This document shows, one piece after another, positions 25,479-33,284 of a stretch of DNA of 33,325 nucleotides; position 1 is the first letter of the stretch, and each line of letters opens with the position of its first letter. The translations under genes and the position numbers were made by a program. The stretch spans positions 1 to 33,325 of the forward strand of contig QGVD01000041.1 in assembly GCA_003242685.1 (NCBI GenBank). The letters run 5' to 3'. The notes beneath the pieces are model-generated. The model was given only the letters and a program-made list of their open reading frames with translations. It had not been told where the DNA came from and did no database searches. The DNA is from Pseudomonadota bacterium. Its GTDB lineage: Bacteria; Pseudomonadota; Gammaproteobacteria; Steroidobacterales; Steroidobacteraceae.

Positions 25479-27521
25479 TTACTGCGAGCGCGCGGCCGGT
25501 GACACCTCGCGCGCCTTCGCGGCCTCGGCGAGCCCGGGCACGTGCTCCGCGCCCTCGAGCACCTTCAGGCTCGAGCCGTCGAAGTCGTTGCCGATCGGCT
25601 CGAAACGGCCGCCGAGGCACTTCGCGAGGAAGCCTTCCGCGATCGCATAGAAGGAGATCCGGTTCTGCGGCCGCGCGAAGCCGTGGCCTTCGTCCGGATA
25701 CAGCACGTAGGTGACGGGCAGGTTCTTCTCCTTCATGGCGGCGACGATCTGATCCGACTCCGCCTGCTTCACGCGCGGATCGTTCGCGCCCTGCGCGATG
25801 AGGAGCGGACGGCTGATGCGCTCCACGTACGTGAGCGGCGAACGCTCCTTGAGGAGCTTCTGCCCTTCCTCCGTGCGCGGATCACCCACGCGGCGCGCGA
25901 ACTCCTCGTAGAACGCCTTCCAGTACGGCGGAATTGATCCAAGGAGCGTCATCAGGTTCGACGGTCCGACGATGTCCACACCGCACGCGAAGCGATCCGG
26001 TGTGAACGTGAGGCCGACCAGTGTCGCGTAGCCTCCATACGAGCCGCCGTAAATGGCGATCCTGTTCTCGAGCGCGATCTTCTGACGCACGGCCCACTCG
26101 ACCGCATCGAGCAGGTCCTGGTGCATCTTCCCCGCCCACTCGCGGTCGCCGGCGTTCACGAATTTCTTGCCGAAACCCGTCGAGCCGCGATAGTTCACCG
26201 ACAGCACCGCATAGCCGCGGTTCGCGAGCCACTGGTGCTCCGGGTCGAACCCGTAGGCGTCGCGCGCCCACGGTCCGCCGTGCACGTTGAGCACCATCGG
26301 CACGGGCTCGTCAGGGATACCGTCGTTGTTGCTGTCGGAGCCCGGGGGCAGTGTGAGATACGACACGAGCGTCAGCCCGTCGCGCGCGCGGATCTCCACC
26401 GGCCACATGGGCTGCAGCGGCGCGTTCGCGAGCTGCGGCCGCTGATCGAAGAGCTTGGTCACCGAGCCCGTGTCGCGGTCGTACACGTAGGTCGAGAGCA
26501 CCTTCACCGGATCGTCGACCACGACGACCCACTTGCGGTCGTCGAGCGTGCGGCTCGCCACCTGGAACTGCGGTCCCAGCGCGGAGCGCAGGCGCTCGAT
26601 GTCCTTCGCGACCTCCGGGACGATCGGCGTGACTTCCGGCACCAGATAATTCACCTCGTACGCCTGCGGAGCGCGCGACTTCGGCTCGATCCACACGTTC
26701 GAGATGTCGGCCTTGTCGCCTTCGGCCACGACGCTCTGCTCACCCGTCGCGAGATCGAGGCGCACCAGCGCGGCCTTGTCGCGACCCACCGAGCTCACGA
26801 GCAGCGCCCTGTTTCCGTCGCCCTCGATGACGATCGGCCCGGTCGTGAGACTGTCCTCCTGGCCGTACGTCAGGAAACGTTCCCAGCCCTTGTCGGTGAG
26901 GCGGTAGAGCTCGCCGCCCTCGGCGAGCGTCTTCACCGCGATGCGCGGCCTGAGATCGAGGTCCTCGAGGAATCCCGCGAAGCCCTGGTCGTTCTTCTGC
27001 ACGAGCTTGCGCTCGCCGCTGCGGATGTCGATCTCGTAGAGGTCGTGCCATTCGGGCGTGCGGTCGTTGAGACCGACGAGCACGAACTCCGGACGCCTGT
27101 GCGACAGGCCGACGACCTGCGCCTGAACGCCCTTGAGCGGCGTGAGGTCGATCTGCCTGCCGCTCTCCACGTCGACGCTGTAGACGTGCCAGTTCTCGTC
27201 GCCCGCCTGATCCTGCAGGTACAGCACGTGACGCCCGCCGGGCGCCCAGAAGTGCTGGCGGATGCCGCGCATGCGGTCGTCGGTGATGGGCCTGGCCTCG
27301 TCGAGCTTGCCGTACGGCGCGAGCCAGACGTTGAGCACGCCGTCCTTCGGCGCGAGGAAAGAGATGTAACGGCCGTCCGGGCTGAGCCGCGCCTGCGTTC
27401 TCACCGGATTGCCGAACAGGGCCTCACGGGGGATGAGCGGAACCTCGGCCGCGATGGTGTACGGCATGCCACCTCCCAGGCTCAATGCAGCGAGAACGGC
27501 GGAAACCCACTTCGAGCTCAT
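25479..27521 (-). CDS. Secreted S9-family (prolyl oligopeptidase-type) peptidase
   Basis: 680 residues. A signal peptide (about 1-25, ending TIAA-E) is followed by a beta-propeller (about 40-390, with SPDGRYISF and similar blades) and an alpha/beta-hydrolase domain. The catalytic triad is Ser494 in YGGSYGGYATL, Asp581 in GANDPRVKQ and His613 in DEGHGF. NVHGGPWARD marks the oxyanion region. It should cleave peptides in the periplasm or outside, as dipeptidyl or acylaminoacyl peptidases do. I chose the ATG at 27521 because AAGGA lies 9 bases upstream; the ATG at 27539 has none. A perfect TATAAT lies 80 bases upstream. Confidence 0.95.
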   Translation of the reverse strand: MSSKWVSAVLAALSLGGGMPYTIAAEVPLIPREALFGNPVRTQARLSPDGRYISFLAPKDGVLNVWLAPYGKLDEARPITDDRMRGIRQHFWAPGGRHVLYLQDQAGDENWHVYSVDVESGRQIDLTPLKGVQAQVVGLSHRRPEFVLVGLNDRTPEWHDLYEIDIRSGERKLVQKNDQGFAGFLEDLDLRPRIAVKTLAEGGELYRLTDKGWERFLTYGQEDSLTTGPIVIEGDGNRALLVSSVGRDKAALVRLDLATGEQSVVAEGDKADISNVWIEPKSRAPQAYEVNYLVPEVTPIVPEVAKDIERLRSALGPQFQVASRTLDDRKWVVVVDDPVKVLSTYVYDRDTGSVTKLFDQRPQLANAPLQPMWPVEIRARDGLTLVSYLTLPPGSDSNNDGIPDEPVPMVLNVHGGPWARDAYGFDPEHQWLANRGYAVLSVNYRGSTGFGKKFVNAGDREWAGKMHQDLLDAVEWAVRQKIALENRIAIYGGSYGGYATLVGLTFTPDRFACGVDIVGPSNLMTLLGSIPPYWKAFYEEFARRVGDPRTEEGQKLLKERSPLTYVERISRPLLIAQGANDPRVKQAESDQIVAAMKEKNLPVTYVLYPDEGHGFARPQNRISFYAIAEGFLAKCLGGRFEPIGNDFDGSSLKVLEGAEHVPGLAEAAKAREVSPAARSQ

Positions 27522-27600
27522 CAGGAATCGTCCTTCCACCCATGAAGGGACCTGTGGATGGGCGCGGCGCGCCCGGCCTCACCGCGAGAAGCCGCGCAGA

Positions 27601-27606
27601 ATTATA
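27601..27606 (-). promoter_or_regulatory. -10 element (TATAAT) upstream of the S9 peptidase
   Basis: On the minus strand the hexamer is a perfect TATAAT, 80 bases before the S9 ATG. No TTGACA-like box is visible 16-18 bases upstream; TG lies two bases before it, close to but not exactly an extended -10. Confidence 0.4.
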
Positions 27607-27721
27607 GGCATGGGCCGTGCCCGGACGCCGGGCCGATGAGACGGAGCGCCCGGATCACGCGCCGATGCGAGGATCTCGTGTGGTGGAAGATGAAAGCCGT
27701 ACGGTGTCCGGCGAACGCGCG

Positions 27722-27776
27722 GAGAACACGCGGCTCGTGCCCGGGCGTGTCCGCACGGGCACGAGCAAGCGTTCTC
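27722..27776 (-). terminator. Long hairpin at the end of the bactofilin/zinc-ribbon operon
   Basis: GCTCGTGCCCG (27733-27743) and CGGGCACGAGC (27756-27766) form a perfect 11-base stem with a 12-base loop. Outer pairs CGC/GCG and GAGAA (27722-27726)/TTCTC (27772-27776) extend it through small bulges and reach the stop codon of the zinc-ribbon gene. No U-run follows, but position and strength suggest a terminator or 3' end stabiliser. Confidence 0.6.
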
Positions 27777-28227
27777 ATCGTTTCCTGAGGAAGCCGGGGT
27801 CCTGCCTGAAGGTCCTCGGATCCGGCAGGCCGGACGGTTTCGTAGCCGGCGGGGCGGGTGCCTTCGGATCCGGCTTCAGCGCCTTCGAGCCCGGCGGTGG
27901 CTGCAGCTCCACGGACAGCGTGAAGGTGCGCTTCTCTCCCGGCTGGAGCGCCCCGACGCCGACGACGTGGCGCGTGACCTCCTCACCGCGATCATTGCGC
28001 ACCGTGATCAGGACCGTGTACTCCCACGGCTCCTCACGGGCCGGGTGCCGGAACGAACCTTCGACCCGCAGCGCCGACACGGTCGCAGCCTTGCGCTGCG
28101 CCGCGTTGGGATCGAAGCGCAGATGACCGTTGCAGGCTGGGCAGACGCTGGCGCTTTCGAGGATCGTCGCCTTGCAGTGCGGGCAGCTGCGTGTCTTCCC
28201 TGGCGCCGCCGGACGCACGAGACTCAT
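27775..28227 (-). CDS. Zinc-ribbon protein coupled to bactofilin, function unknown
   Basis: 150 residues. A zinc ribbon at 15-32 has CPHC (Cys15, Cys18) and CPAC (Cys29, Cys32). A basic linker leads to a domain of predicted beta-strands at about 50-110 (EEPWEYTVLITVRNDRGEEV, ALQPGEKRTFTLSVEL), with the look of an immunoglobulin-like or FxLYD-type fold. The last 40 residues are Pro/Lys-rich and probably disordered. No signal peptide or membrane segment is seen. The ATG overlaps the bactofilin stop as ATGA. I do not recognise a named family for the whole protein; a role with the bactofilin scaffold is inference from coupling. Confidence 0.8.
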   Translation of the reverse strand: MSLVRPAAPGKTRSCPHCKATILESASVCPACNGHLRFDPNAAQRKAATVSALRVEGSFRHPAREEPWEYTVLITVRNDRGEEVTRHVVGVGALQPGEKRTFTLSVELQPPPGSKALKPDPKAPAPPATKPSGLPDPRTFRQDPGFLRKR

Positions 28228-28733
28228 GAGGCGTTACCGAACCCCTTCTCGGCCTTCGTGCTGCGTTCGTCCCAGCCGAACTCGACCTGACCGCGCATGC
28301 GCGAGCCCGCGGCAACGGTGAGCGAACCGGCCTTCACGTCGCCGGCGATCACGCCGCCCTCGAGCAGCTCGACTCGCTTGGCGTTCTGGATGTTACCGTG
28401 GAGCTCGCCGCTCACGATGACGACGTCGGCGTGCACCTGACCCGTCAGGACCGCACCTGCCTCGAGCGTCAGATTGCCGTCGACGTGCACGTCGCCCTTG
28501 AAGCGGCCGGCGATACGCACGTGACCGGAGCCCTCGATCTTGCCCTCGATGGTAAGTCCCGAAGAAATGAGGGATTCCTTCATGTCGACGCGCGTCTGCG
28601 TGCGGCGCGCGGGCTCGGGATTGAGAGGCGCCACGTTCGACGTCTTCTCGGGTTCTTTCTTGAACATCTCGCGTGCCGCCTCGGGAGCCGGCTGCGGCGC
28701 AGGCGCGGGATTGCTGTCTTTCCAAAGTGCCAT
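28224..28733 (-). CDS. Bactofilin (polymer-forming cytoskeletal protein)
   Basis: 169 residues. A disordered Pro/Ala/Glu-rich N-terminus (1-50) leads to the bactofilin domain at about 55-150, with ISSGLTIEGKIEGSGHVRIA, GRFKGDVHVDGNLTLEAGAV and SGELHGNIQNAKRVELLEGG: the regular turns of a right-handed beta-helix with a V-x-G-x-hydrophobic rhythm. Bactofilins assemble without nucleotides into filaments on the inner membrane, guiding cell shape, stalks or motility. The Lys-rich stretch MFKKEPEK at about 23-30 is a possible membrane-targeting element. GGAGGG lies upstream of the ATG. It is coupled to the zinc-ribbon gene, and a CRP-like site lies about 140 bases upstream. Confidence 0.95.
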   Translation of the reverse strand: MALWKDSNPAPAPQPAPEAAREMFKKEPEKTSNVAPLNPEPARRTQTRVDMKESLISSGLTIEGKIEGSGHVRIAGRFKGDVHVDGNLTLEAGAVLTGQVHADVVIVSGELHGNIQNAKRVELLEGGVIAGDVKAGSLTVAAGSRMRGQVEFGWDERSTKAEKGFGNAS

Positions 28734-28865
28734 GATGAGGACCCCTCCGTGCTGGTGTCGAATGCGAAGGTAACGCTATTCCATGCCGCGCGACCAGTGT
28801 CGCGGTGCGGAGACAAGTGCGCGACCGAACGCCGTGAACGATCGCGCACACGGCACTTCGATCGA

Positions 28866-28881
28866 TGTGAAGCCCTTCACA
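28866..28881. promoter_or_regulatory. CRP/Vfr-like binding site
   Basis: TGTGA-AGCCCT-TCACA is a perfect core of the CRP consensus (TGTGA-N6-TCACA). It sits 133 bases upstream of the bactofilin ATG and 8 bases beyond the cystathionine gamma-lyase stop. The same sequence could act as a small hairpin for the gamma-lyase mRNA, but a two-base loop is poor for that. No crp/vfr gene is in the window. Confidence 0.4.
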
Positions 28882-28888
28882 GATCCGG

Positions 28889-30055
28889 CTACTCCAGCGC
28901 CGCGCGCAGCTCGTCGATCAGATCGTCCACGTCCTCGACTCCGACCGACAGCCGCACCAGACCGTCGCCGATGCCGAGCGATTCGCGTATCTCGGCCGGC
29001 AGAGATGCGTGAGTCATGAGCGCGGGATGCTCGATGAGGCTCTCCACGCCGCCGAGACTCTCGGCGAGCGTGAACAAGCGGCAGCGTGACAGTAAGCGGC
29101 GTGCCGCCTCGAGCCCGCCGCGAAGCTCGACGCTGATGATGCCGCCGTAGCGCTCGTTCATCTGGCGGCGTGCGAGCGCGTGCTGCGGATGACTCTCGAG
29201 TCCCGGATAGTGCACGCGTGCGACGCGCGGATGACTCTCGAGGAACCGGGCGATCGCCATGGCATTGGTGCAGTGACGCTCCATGCGCAGAGCGAGCGTC
29301 TTGATGCCGCGCAGAGTGAGGAAGGAATCGAACGGTCCGGGCACCGCACCCAGTGCGTTCTGCAGATACGCGAGCCGCTCGGCGAGCCCGGCGTCGTCGC
29401 GCACGATCACCGCGCCGCCGATCGAGTCCGAATGTCCGTTCAGATATTTCGTCGTCGAGTGCGTGACGATGTCGATGCCGTGCTCGAGCGGCCGCTGGAT
29501 CCACGGCGAGGCGAACGTGTTGTCGCACACCGTGAGCAGACCGCGCCGGCGCGCGATGTCCGCGATCGCATCGAGATCGACGATCTTGAGCAGCGGATTC
29601 GTCGGCGTCTCGATCCACACCATGCGCGTCTCGGGACGGATGCTGCGCTCGAGCGCCTGCGGATCCGTGAGATCGACGAAGGTGAACGAAAGGCCCGCGC
29701 TGCGCCGGCGCACCATCTCGAAGAGCCGATAGCTGCCGCCGTAGAGATCGTGCATGGCGACCACGTGCGAGCCCGCATCGAGGAGCTCGAGAACGGTCGC
29801 GGCCGCGGCCATTCCCGAGGCGAACGCGAAAGCGGCGCGCCCGCCTTCGAGATCGGCCAGAGAAGCCTGCAGCGCGTCGCGCGTCGGATTGTGCGTACGC
29901 GAGTACTCGTAGCCCTTGTGCTCGCCGGGCGCCGACTGCGCGTACGTCGAAGTGGCGTAGATCGGCGGCATGACGGCACCCGTGAGCGGATCGGGCCGCT
30001 GCCCGCCGTGGATGACGCGCGTCGCGATGCGGTACTTCTGCGAATCGTCGGCCAT
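28889..30055 (-). CDS. Cystathionine gamma-lyase/gamma-synthase-type PLP enzyme
   Basis: 388 residues of the Cys/Met-metabolism PLP family. PLP-binding Lys203 is in THSTTKYLNGHSD. YEYSRTHNPTRDALQ at 49-63 and AFASGMAA at 77-84 carry cofactor contacts, and ETPTNPLLKIVD and FTLAESLGGVESLIEHPALM are further signatures. Sequence alone does not cleanly separate gamma-lyase, gamma-synthase and beta-lyase. The neighbour decides: a cystathionine beta-synthase lies 10 bases upstream on the same strand, so cleavage of cystathionine to cysteine (reverse transsulfuration) is the likely reaction. AAGGAGA precedes the ATG. A similar pair is known in other gammaproteobacteria. Confidence 0.93.
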   Translation of the reverse strand: MADDSQKYRIATRVIHGGQRPDPLTGAVMPPIYATSTYAQSAPGEHKGYEYSRTHNPTRDALQASLADLEGGRAAFAFASGMAAAATVLELLDAGSHVVAMHDLYGGSYRLFEMVRRRSAGLSFTFVDLTDPQALERSIRPETRMVWIETPTNPLLKIVDLDAIADIARRRGLLTVCDNTFASPWIQRPLEHGIDIVTHSTTKYLNGHSDSIGGAVIVRDDAGLAERLAYLQNALGAVPGPFDSFLTLRGIKTLALRMERHCTNAMAIARFLESHPRVARVHYPGLESHPQHALARRQMNERYGGIISVELRGGLEAARRLLSRCRLFTLAESLGGVESLIEHPALMTHASLPAEIRESLGIGDGLVRLSVGVEDVDDLIDELRAALE

Positions 30056-30065
30056 TGATTCTCCT

Positions 30066-31445
30066 TCACTGCTCCATCCGGCGGCGCAGCCAGTTCAGCA
30101 GATCGATGCGTGTGATGAGCCCGAGGAACTCGTCGCCGTCCATCACGATGGCGACCATGCCGCGATTGAAGATCTCCATGAGGCGCGACACGGGCGCGTT
30201 GGGCGGCACCGTCACGAGATGACTCTCCATCGCCTCGCTCACCGGCTCGTGGAAGTGCTGGGGATTGTCGAAGACCTCGAGCAGGATGTCCTCCTCGTCC
30301 ACGATGCCCACGATGCGCCCGTTCTCCATGACGGGAAGCTGCGAGACGTCGTAGAGCTTCATGCGGCGGTACGCGGCGAGCACGGTCTCCGTCGACTGCA
30401 CGGTGACGGCCGCGTGCTCGCGATGGCGGCGCGCGATGAGATCGCGCAGGTCCCCGTACGTCTCGCGCTCGAGGAAGCCCTGATCGATCATCCAGTAGTC
30501 GTTGTACACCTTCGAGAGGTATTTGTTGCCGCTGTCGCAGACGAAGGTGACCACGCGCTTCGGCTCGCTCTGCTCGCGGCAGTAGCGCAGCGCCGCGGCG
30601 AGCAGCGTGCCCGTCGACGTGCCGGCGATGATGCCTTCCTTCGCCAGCAGCTCGCGGCAGGTACGGAAGGCTTCCGCATCGGGAATGGAGTACGCCTTGC
30701 CGACGCGCGAGAAGTCCGCGACCGGCGGCACGAAGTTTCCGCCGATGCCTTCCACCAGCCAGGGTTTGGGCTTCGAGGTGATCCTGCCGGTCCGGACGTA
30801 CTCGGCGAGCAGCGAGCCCTCGGGATCCGCGAGCACCATCTCGACGTTCGGCGCCGTGCGCGCGAAGAAGCGCGAGAGACCGGTGAGCGTGCCGCCGGTG
30901 CCCGCACCGCAGACGACCGCATCCAGCCGGTGCTCCATCTGCTCCCAGATCTCGGGCGCCGTCGTGCGCTCGTGGGCGCGCGGATTCGCTTCGTTTCCGA
31001 ACTGGTTCACGTAGAAGGAGTTCGGCGTCTCGGCGACGAGGCTCCGCGCCAGGTTGATGTAGAACTCGGGATGATCCGACCCGACGTCCGAGCGCGTGAG
31101 AATGACCTCGGCGCCCATGGCCCGCAGGTGGAAGATCTTCTCCTGGCTCATCTTGTCGGGGATGACGAGGAGGAGCCGGTAGCCCTTCTGCGAGGCGACC
31201 AGCGCGAGCCCGAGCCCGGTGTTGCCGGCGGTCGCCTCGATGAGTGTTCCGCCCGGCGGCAGCTTCCCTTCCCGCTCCGCGGCTTCGATCATCGACAGGC
31301 CGATCCGGTCCTTGATCGAGCCTGCCGGGTTCTGGTTCTCGAGCTTGAGGAACAGCTCGCAGGGTCCGGTGTCGAGCCGGGTCACCTTCAGGAGCGGCGT
31401 ACGGCCGATCATCTCCAGCACGTTCGGGATCACGTTCGCCGGCAT
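30066..31445 (-). CDS. cbs: Cystathionine beta-synthase with two CBS domains
   Basis: 459 residues. The PLP domain (about 1-320) has Lys45 in NPAGSIKDRIG, the phosphate loop EATAGNTG and VCGAGTGGTLTGLSRF. The C-terminal part (about 340-455) is a pair of CBS domains (TVQSTETVLAAYRRMKLYDV; HLVTVPPNAPVSRLMEIFNR), as in human CBS, where they sense S-adenosylmethionine. Bacterial cysteine synthases normally lack them, so CBS is preferred over CysK/CysM. It would condense serine and homocysteine to cystathionine. No N-terminal heme-binding segment is present. The start is ATG 31445, with AAGGAG six bases upstream; the frame upstream to 31505 has no ribosome site. Confidence 0.94.
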   Translation of the reverse strand: MPANVIPNVLEMIGRTPLLKVTRLDTGPCELFLKLENQNPAGSIKDRIGLSMIEAAEREGKLPPGGTLIEATAGNTGLGLALVASQKGYRLLLVIPDKMSQEKIFHLRAMGAEVILTRSDVGSDHPEFYINLARSLVAETPNSFYVNQFGNEANPRAHERTTAPEIWEQMEHRLDAVVCGAGTGGTLTGLSRFFARTAPNVEMVLADPEGSLLAEYVRTGRITSKPKPWLVEGIGGNFVPPVADFSRVGKAYSIPDAEAFRTCRELLAKEGIIAGTSTGTLLAAALRYCREQSEPKRVVTFVCDSGNKYLSKVYNDYWMIDQGFLERETYGDLRDLIARRHREHAAVTVQSTETVLAAYRRMKLYDVSQLPVMENGRIVGIVDEEDILLEVFDNPQHFHEPVSEAMESHLVTVPPNAPVSRLMEIFNRGMVAIVMDGDEFLGLITRIDLLNWLRRRMEQ

Positions 31446-31579
31446 GGCAGACTCCTTTGCGATCCTGGCGGTGATGCCCGCCATCCTACCCGCCCGTGCC
31501 CGCACCCGCAGGGGCTGGACGACGGCCGCGGCAGCGGCCGAGAATTTCCGGAAAGTCCGACGCAGACGTACCGTTTCCC

Positions 31580-31840
31580 ATGCCCGCTTACGACTACTAC
31601 TGCAAGGCCAACGGCAGAACCGTCGAAGTCCGGCACAAGATGTCCGAGCGCATCACGAGCTGGGGTGAGCTCTGCGAGCGCGCAGGCCTCCCGTTGGGCG
31701 ATACGCCCGCGTCCGCACCCGTGGAGAAGCTGATCACCGGAGGAAACGTGATCAGCGCCTCGAGCCTCGGTTCCGGAGCGGCGCCGATGTGCGAGGCCGG
31801 CCCTGCCTGCTGCGGCGGCGGATGCGCGGCCCTGGACTGA
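31580..31840 (+). CDS. FmdB-like small zinc-ribbon protein with degenerate site
   Basis: 86 residues. MPAYDYYCKANGRTVEVRH resembles the FmdB start (YxYxCxxCGxxFE), but the second Cys of the knuckle is Asn11. WGELCERAG (Cys32) and then a Cys-rich C-terminus (Cys71, Cys77, Cys78, Cys82) supply other possible metal ligands. Similar proteins with GSGAAPxCE and a Cys-rich tail occur in related bacteria; their role is unknown. The ATG at 31580 is chosen because MPxYxYxC is the family start; the open frame reaches 31496. It is divergent from the CBS gene and convergent with the cytochrome gene 4 bases away. Confidence 0.8.
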   Translation: MPAYDYYCKANGRTVEVRHKMSERITSWGELCERAGLPLGDTPASAPVEKLITGGNVISASSLGSGAAPMCEAGPACCGGGCAALD

Positions 31841-31844
31841 ACCG

Positions 31845-32327
31845 CTACTGCGCCTGCTCGGCCGTGCCCTCCGGCGGCTGGGGCTGCGGCATGTATTTCT
31901 GGTGGCAGGATTCGCAGACGTTGTAGATCTCGTCGCCCGCGTCGAGGATGCGCTCGAGGTCGCGCGCCTCCGCGGCCTCGGCGGCGAGGACCGCGGTGCG
32001 GATCAGCTCCTTCGCGTATCCACGCCACTCCTCTTCCTCGCCGACCGCGCGGCCGGCGATCGTGCGGCCGTTCATGAGCAGGAGATTGCCCGACTCGGCG
32101 AGCGCCAGCGCGTTGTTCTTGATGGCGAGCCACTCCTCGTCCGATGCCGGCTCCTTCGTCGCGACTCCCCAGACCGCATCGGACGCGGGAATCGTGATGG
32201 CCTGCATCACCTGCTTGACGTCGGCGACCGGCTCGAACGGGGCTGGCGCCGGAGGCGTCTCACCAGCGCATCCCGCGATTCCTGCAACGAGACCCGTACA
32301 CAGCAACTTCGAGGCGATCGCTCGCAT
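31845..32327 (-). CDS. Cytochrome c'-like lipoprotein
   Basis: 160 residues. A lipoprotein signal ends in IAGC (Cys20). Predicted helices at about 36-50, 65-85, 98-122 and 123-142 suggest a four-helix bundle. The single heme site CESCH (138-142) lies near the C-terminus, followed by QKY, as in cytochrome c' and c-556-type proteins. It would be an electron carrier or gas-binding heme protein anchored in the envelope; the role cannot be chosen from sequence. GGAG precedes the ATG at 32327. The 234 bases upstream to the DUF819 stop show no gene and no strong promoter. Confidence 0.85.
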   Translation of the reverse strand: MRAIASKLLCTGLVAGIAGCAGETPPAPAPFEPVADVKQVMQAITIPASDAVWGVATKEPASDEEWLAIKNNALALAESGNLLLMNGRTIAGRAVGEEEEWRGYAKELIRTAVLAAEAAEARDLERILDAGDEIYNVCESCHQKYMPQPQPPEGTAEQAQ

Positions 32328-32561
32328 GTCGTACTCCCCCGCTCGGCCGGCCACGGAAGCGGCCCGCAGCTCTCGATGGTCTTCGAATGGCGCCCGGCGA
32401 ACGGCGCGTCCGCCGAGATTCGCGACCCGCGAGCATAGCCGAGCACTGCGCGTATGGCGTAAGGGTCGGCCGCAATGGGCCCTGGCGGTCGTGCCGCTTG
32501 CGCCCGCCGCACGTGCTCGCCGACGGACGGGCGCTCGCACCGACTGCGACTCTGCTGCCCG

Positions 32562-33284
32562 TCACTGACTGACCAGCCGCATGAGCTGGCCGCTCAGCCA
32601 GCCACCGTAGGTGCCGAGCGCATAGCCCAGCACGGCGAGCAGCACGCCGACCGGCGCGAGCGCCGGATGAAAGGCGCCTGCGACCACCGGCGCGGACGCC
32701 GCGCCGCCGATGTTCGCCATGCTGCCGACACCCAGGTAGAAGAGCGGCGCGCGCAGCAGTCGCAGGACGATCAGCATGCACGCGGCATGGAACGCCATCC
32801 ACACGCCACCCACGGCAAAGAGCCCCGGACTGCTGAAGACGGCCCGGATGTCCATCTGCATGCCGATCGTGGCGACGAGCACGTACAGCATCACCGAGCC
32901 CACCTTCGATGCGCCGGCGCCTTCGAGCCGGCGCGCCGGTGTGAACGAGGCGAGCAGACCGAAAGTGGTCGCCAGCACGACGAGCCAGAAGAAATCGGAG
33001 GTGAGCGAATAGATCGCGAGCCCCGGTGCGGTCGCCTCGATCCATGCCGCGAGCGGGTTACCGAGGAGATGCGAGAGCCCCGTGAGCCCGAAGCCGAGAC
33101 CGACGATCTTCATGAGATCGCCGAGCGCCGGATTGCGGGCGTTCTCGCGCTCGAACGTCGCGACCTTCTCCTGCAGCGCCGTCAGTGCGGTGGTGTCCGC
33201 GCCCCGGCGCCGATCGAGCTCCGGCGCGCGGGAGGCGAGGTAGAGCAGCACCGCCATCCAGACATTGGCCATCAGCACGTCGGC
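32562..33284 (-). CDS. DUF819 family membrane protein, partial at N-terminus
   Basis: At least 240 residues, with ADVLMANVWMAVLLYLASR at the visible start, six or more hydrophobic segments, and GSMANIGGAASAPVVAGAFH and GYALGTYGGWLSGQLM near the end. These match the C-terminal two-thirds of DUF819 (YjcL-like) proteins, normally about 400 residues and of unknown transport function. A TAA appears two codons upstream of the visible Ala, but it falls in the adapter-like tail (33285-33325), so I read the gene as cut by the contig end and not as starting at the GTG 33278 or being a pseudogene. The loop at about 25-45 is charged. Confidence 0.85.
   Translation of the reverse strand, partial: ADVLMANVWMAVLLYLASRAPELDRRRGADTTALTALQEKVATFERENARNPALGDLMKIVGLGFGLTGLSHLLGNPLAAWIEATAPGLAIYSLTSDFFWLVVLATTFGLLASFTPARRLEGAGASKVGSVMLYVLVATIGMQMDIRAVFSSPGLFAVGGVWMAFHAACMLIVLRLLRAPLFYLGVGSMANIGGAASAPVVAGAFHPALAPVGVLLAVLGYALGTYGGWLSGQLMRLVSQ

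Noticed and set aside
29970..31733. A 587-codon open frame on the plus strand
   Set aside because: It is antisense to the cystathionine beta-synthase gene, whose PLP and CBS motifs are unambiguous.
32562..33278. DUF819 gene as a complete 238-residue protein starting at GTG 33278
   Set aside because: The family is longer, homology continues to 33284, and the stop just upstream falls in the adapter-like tail.
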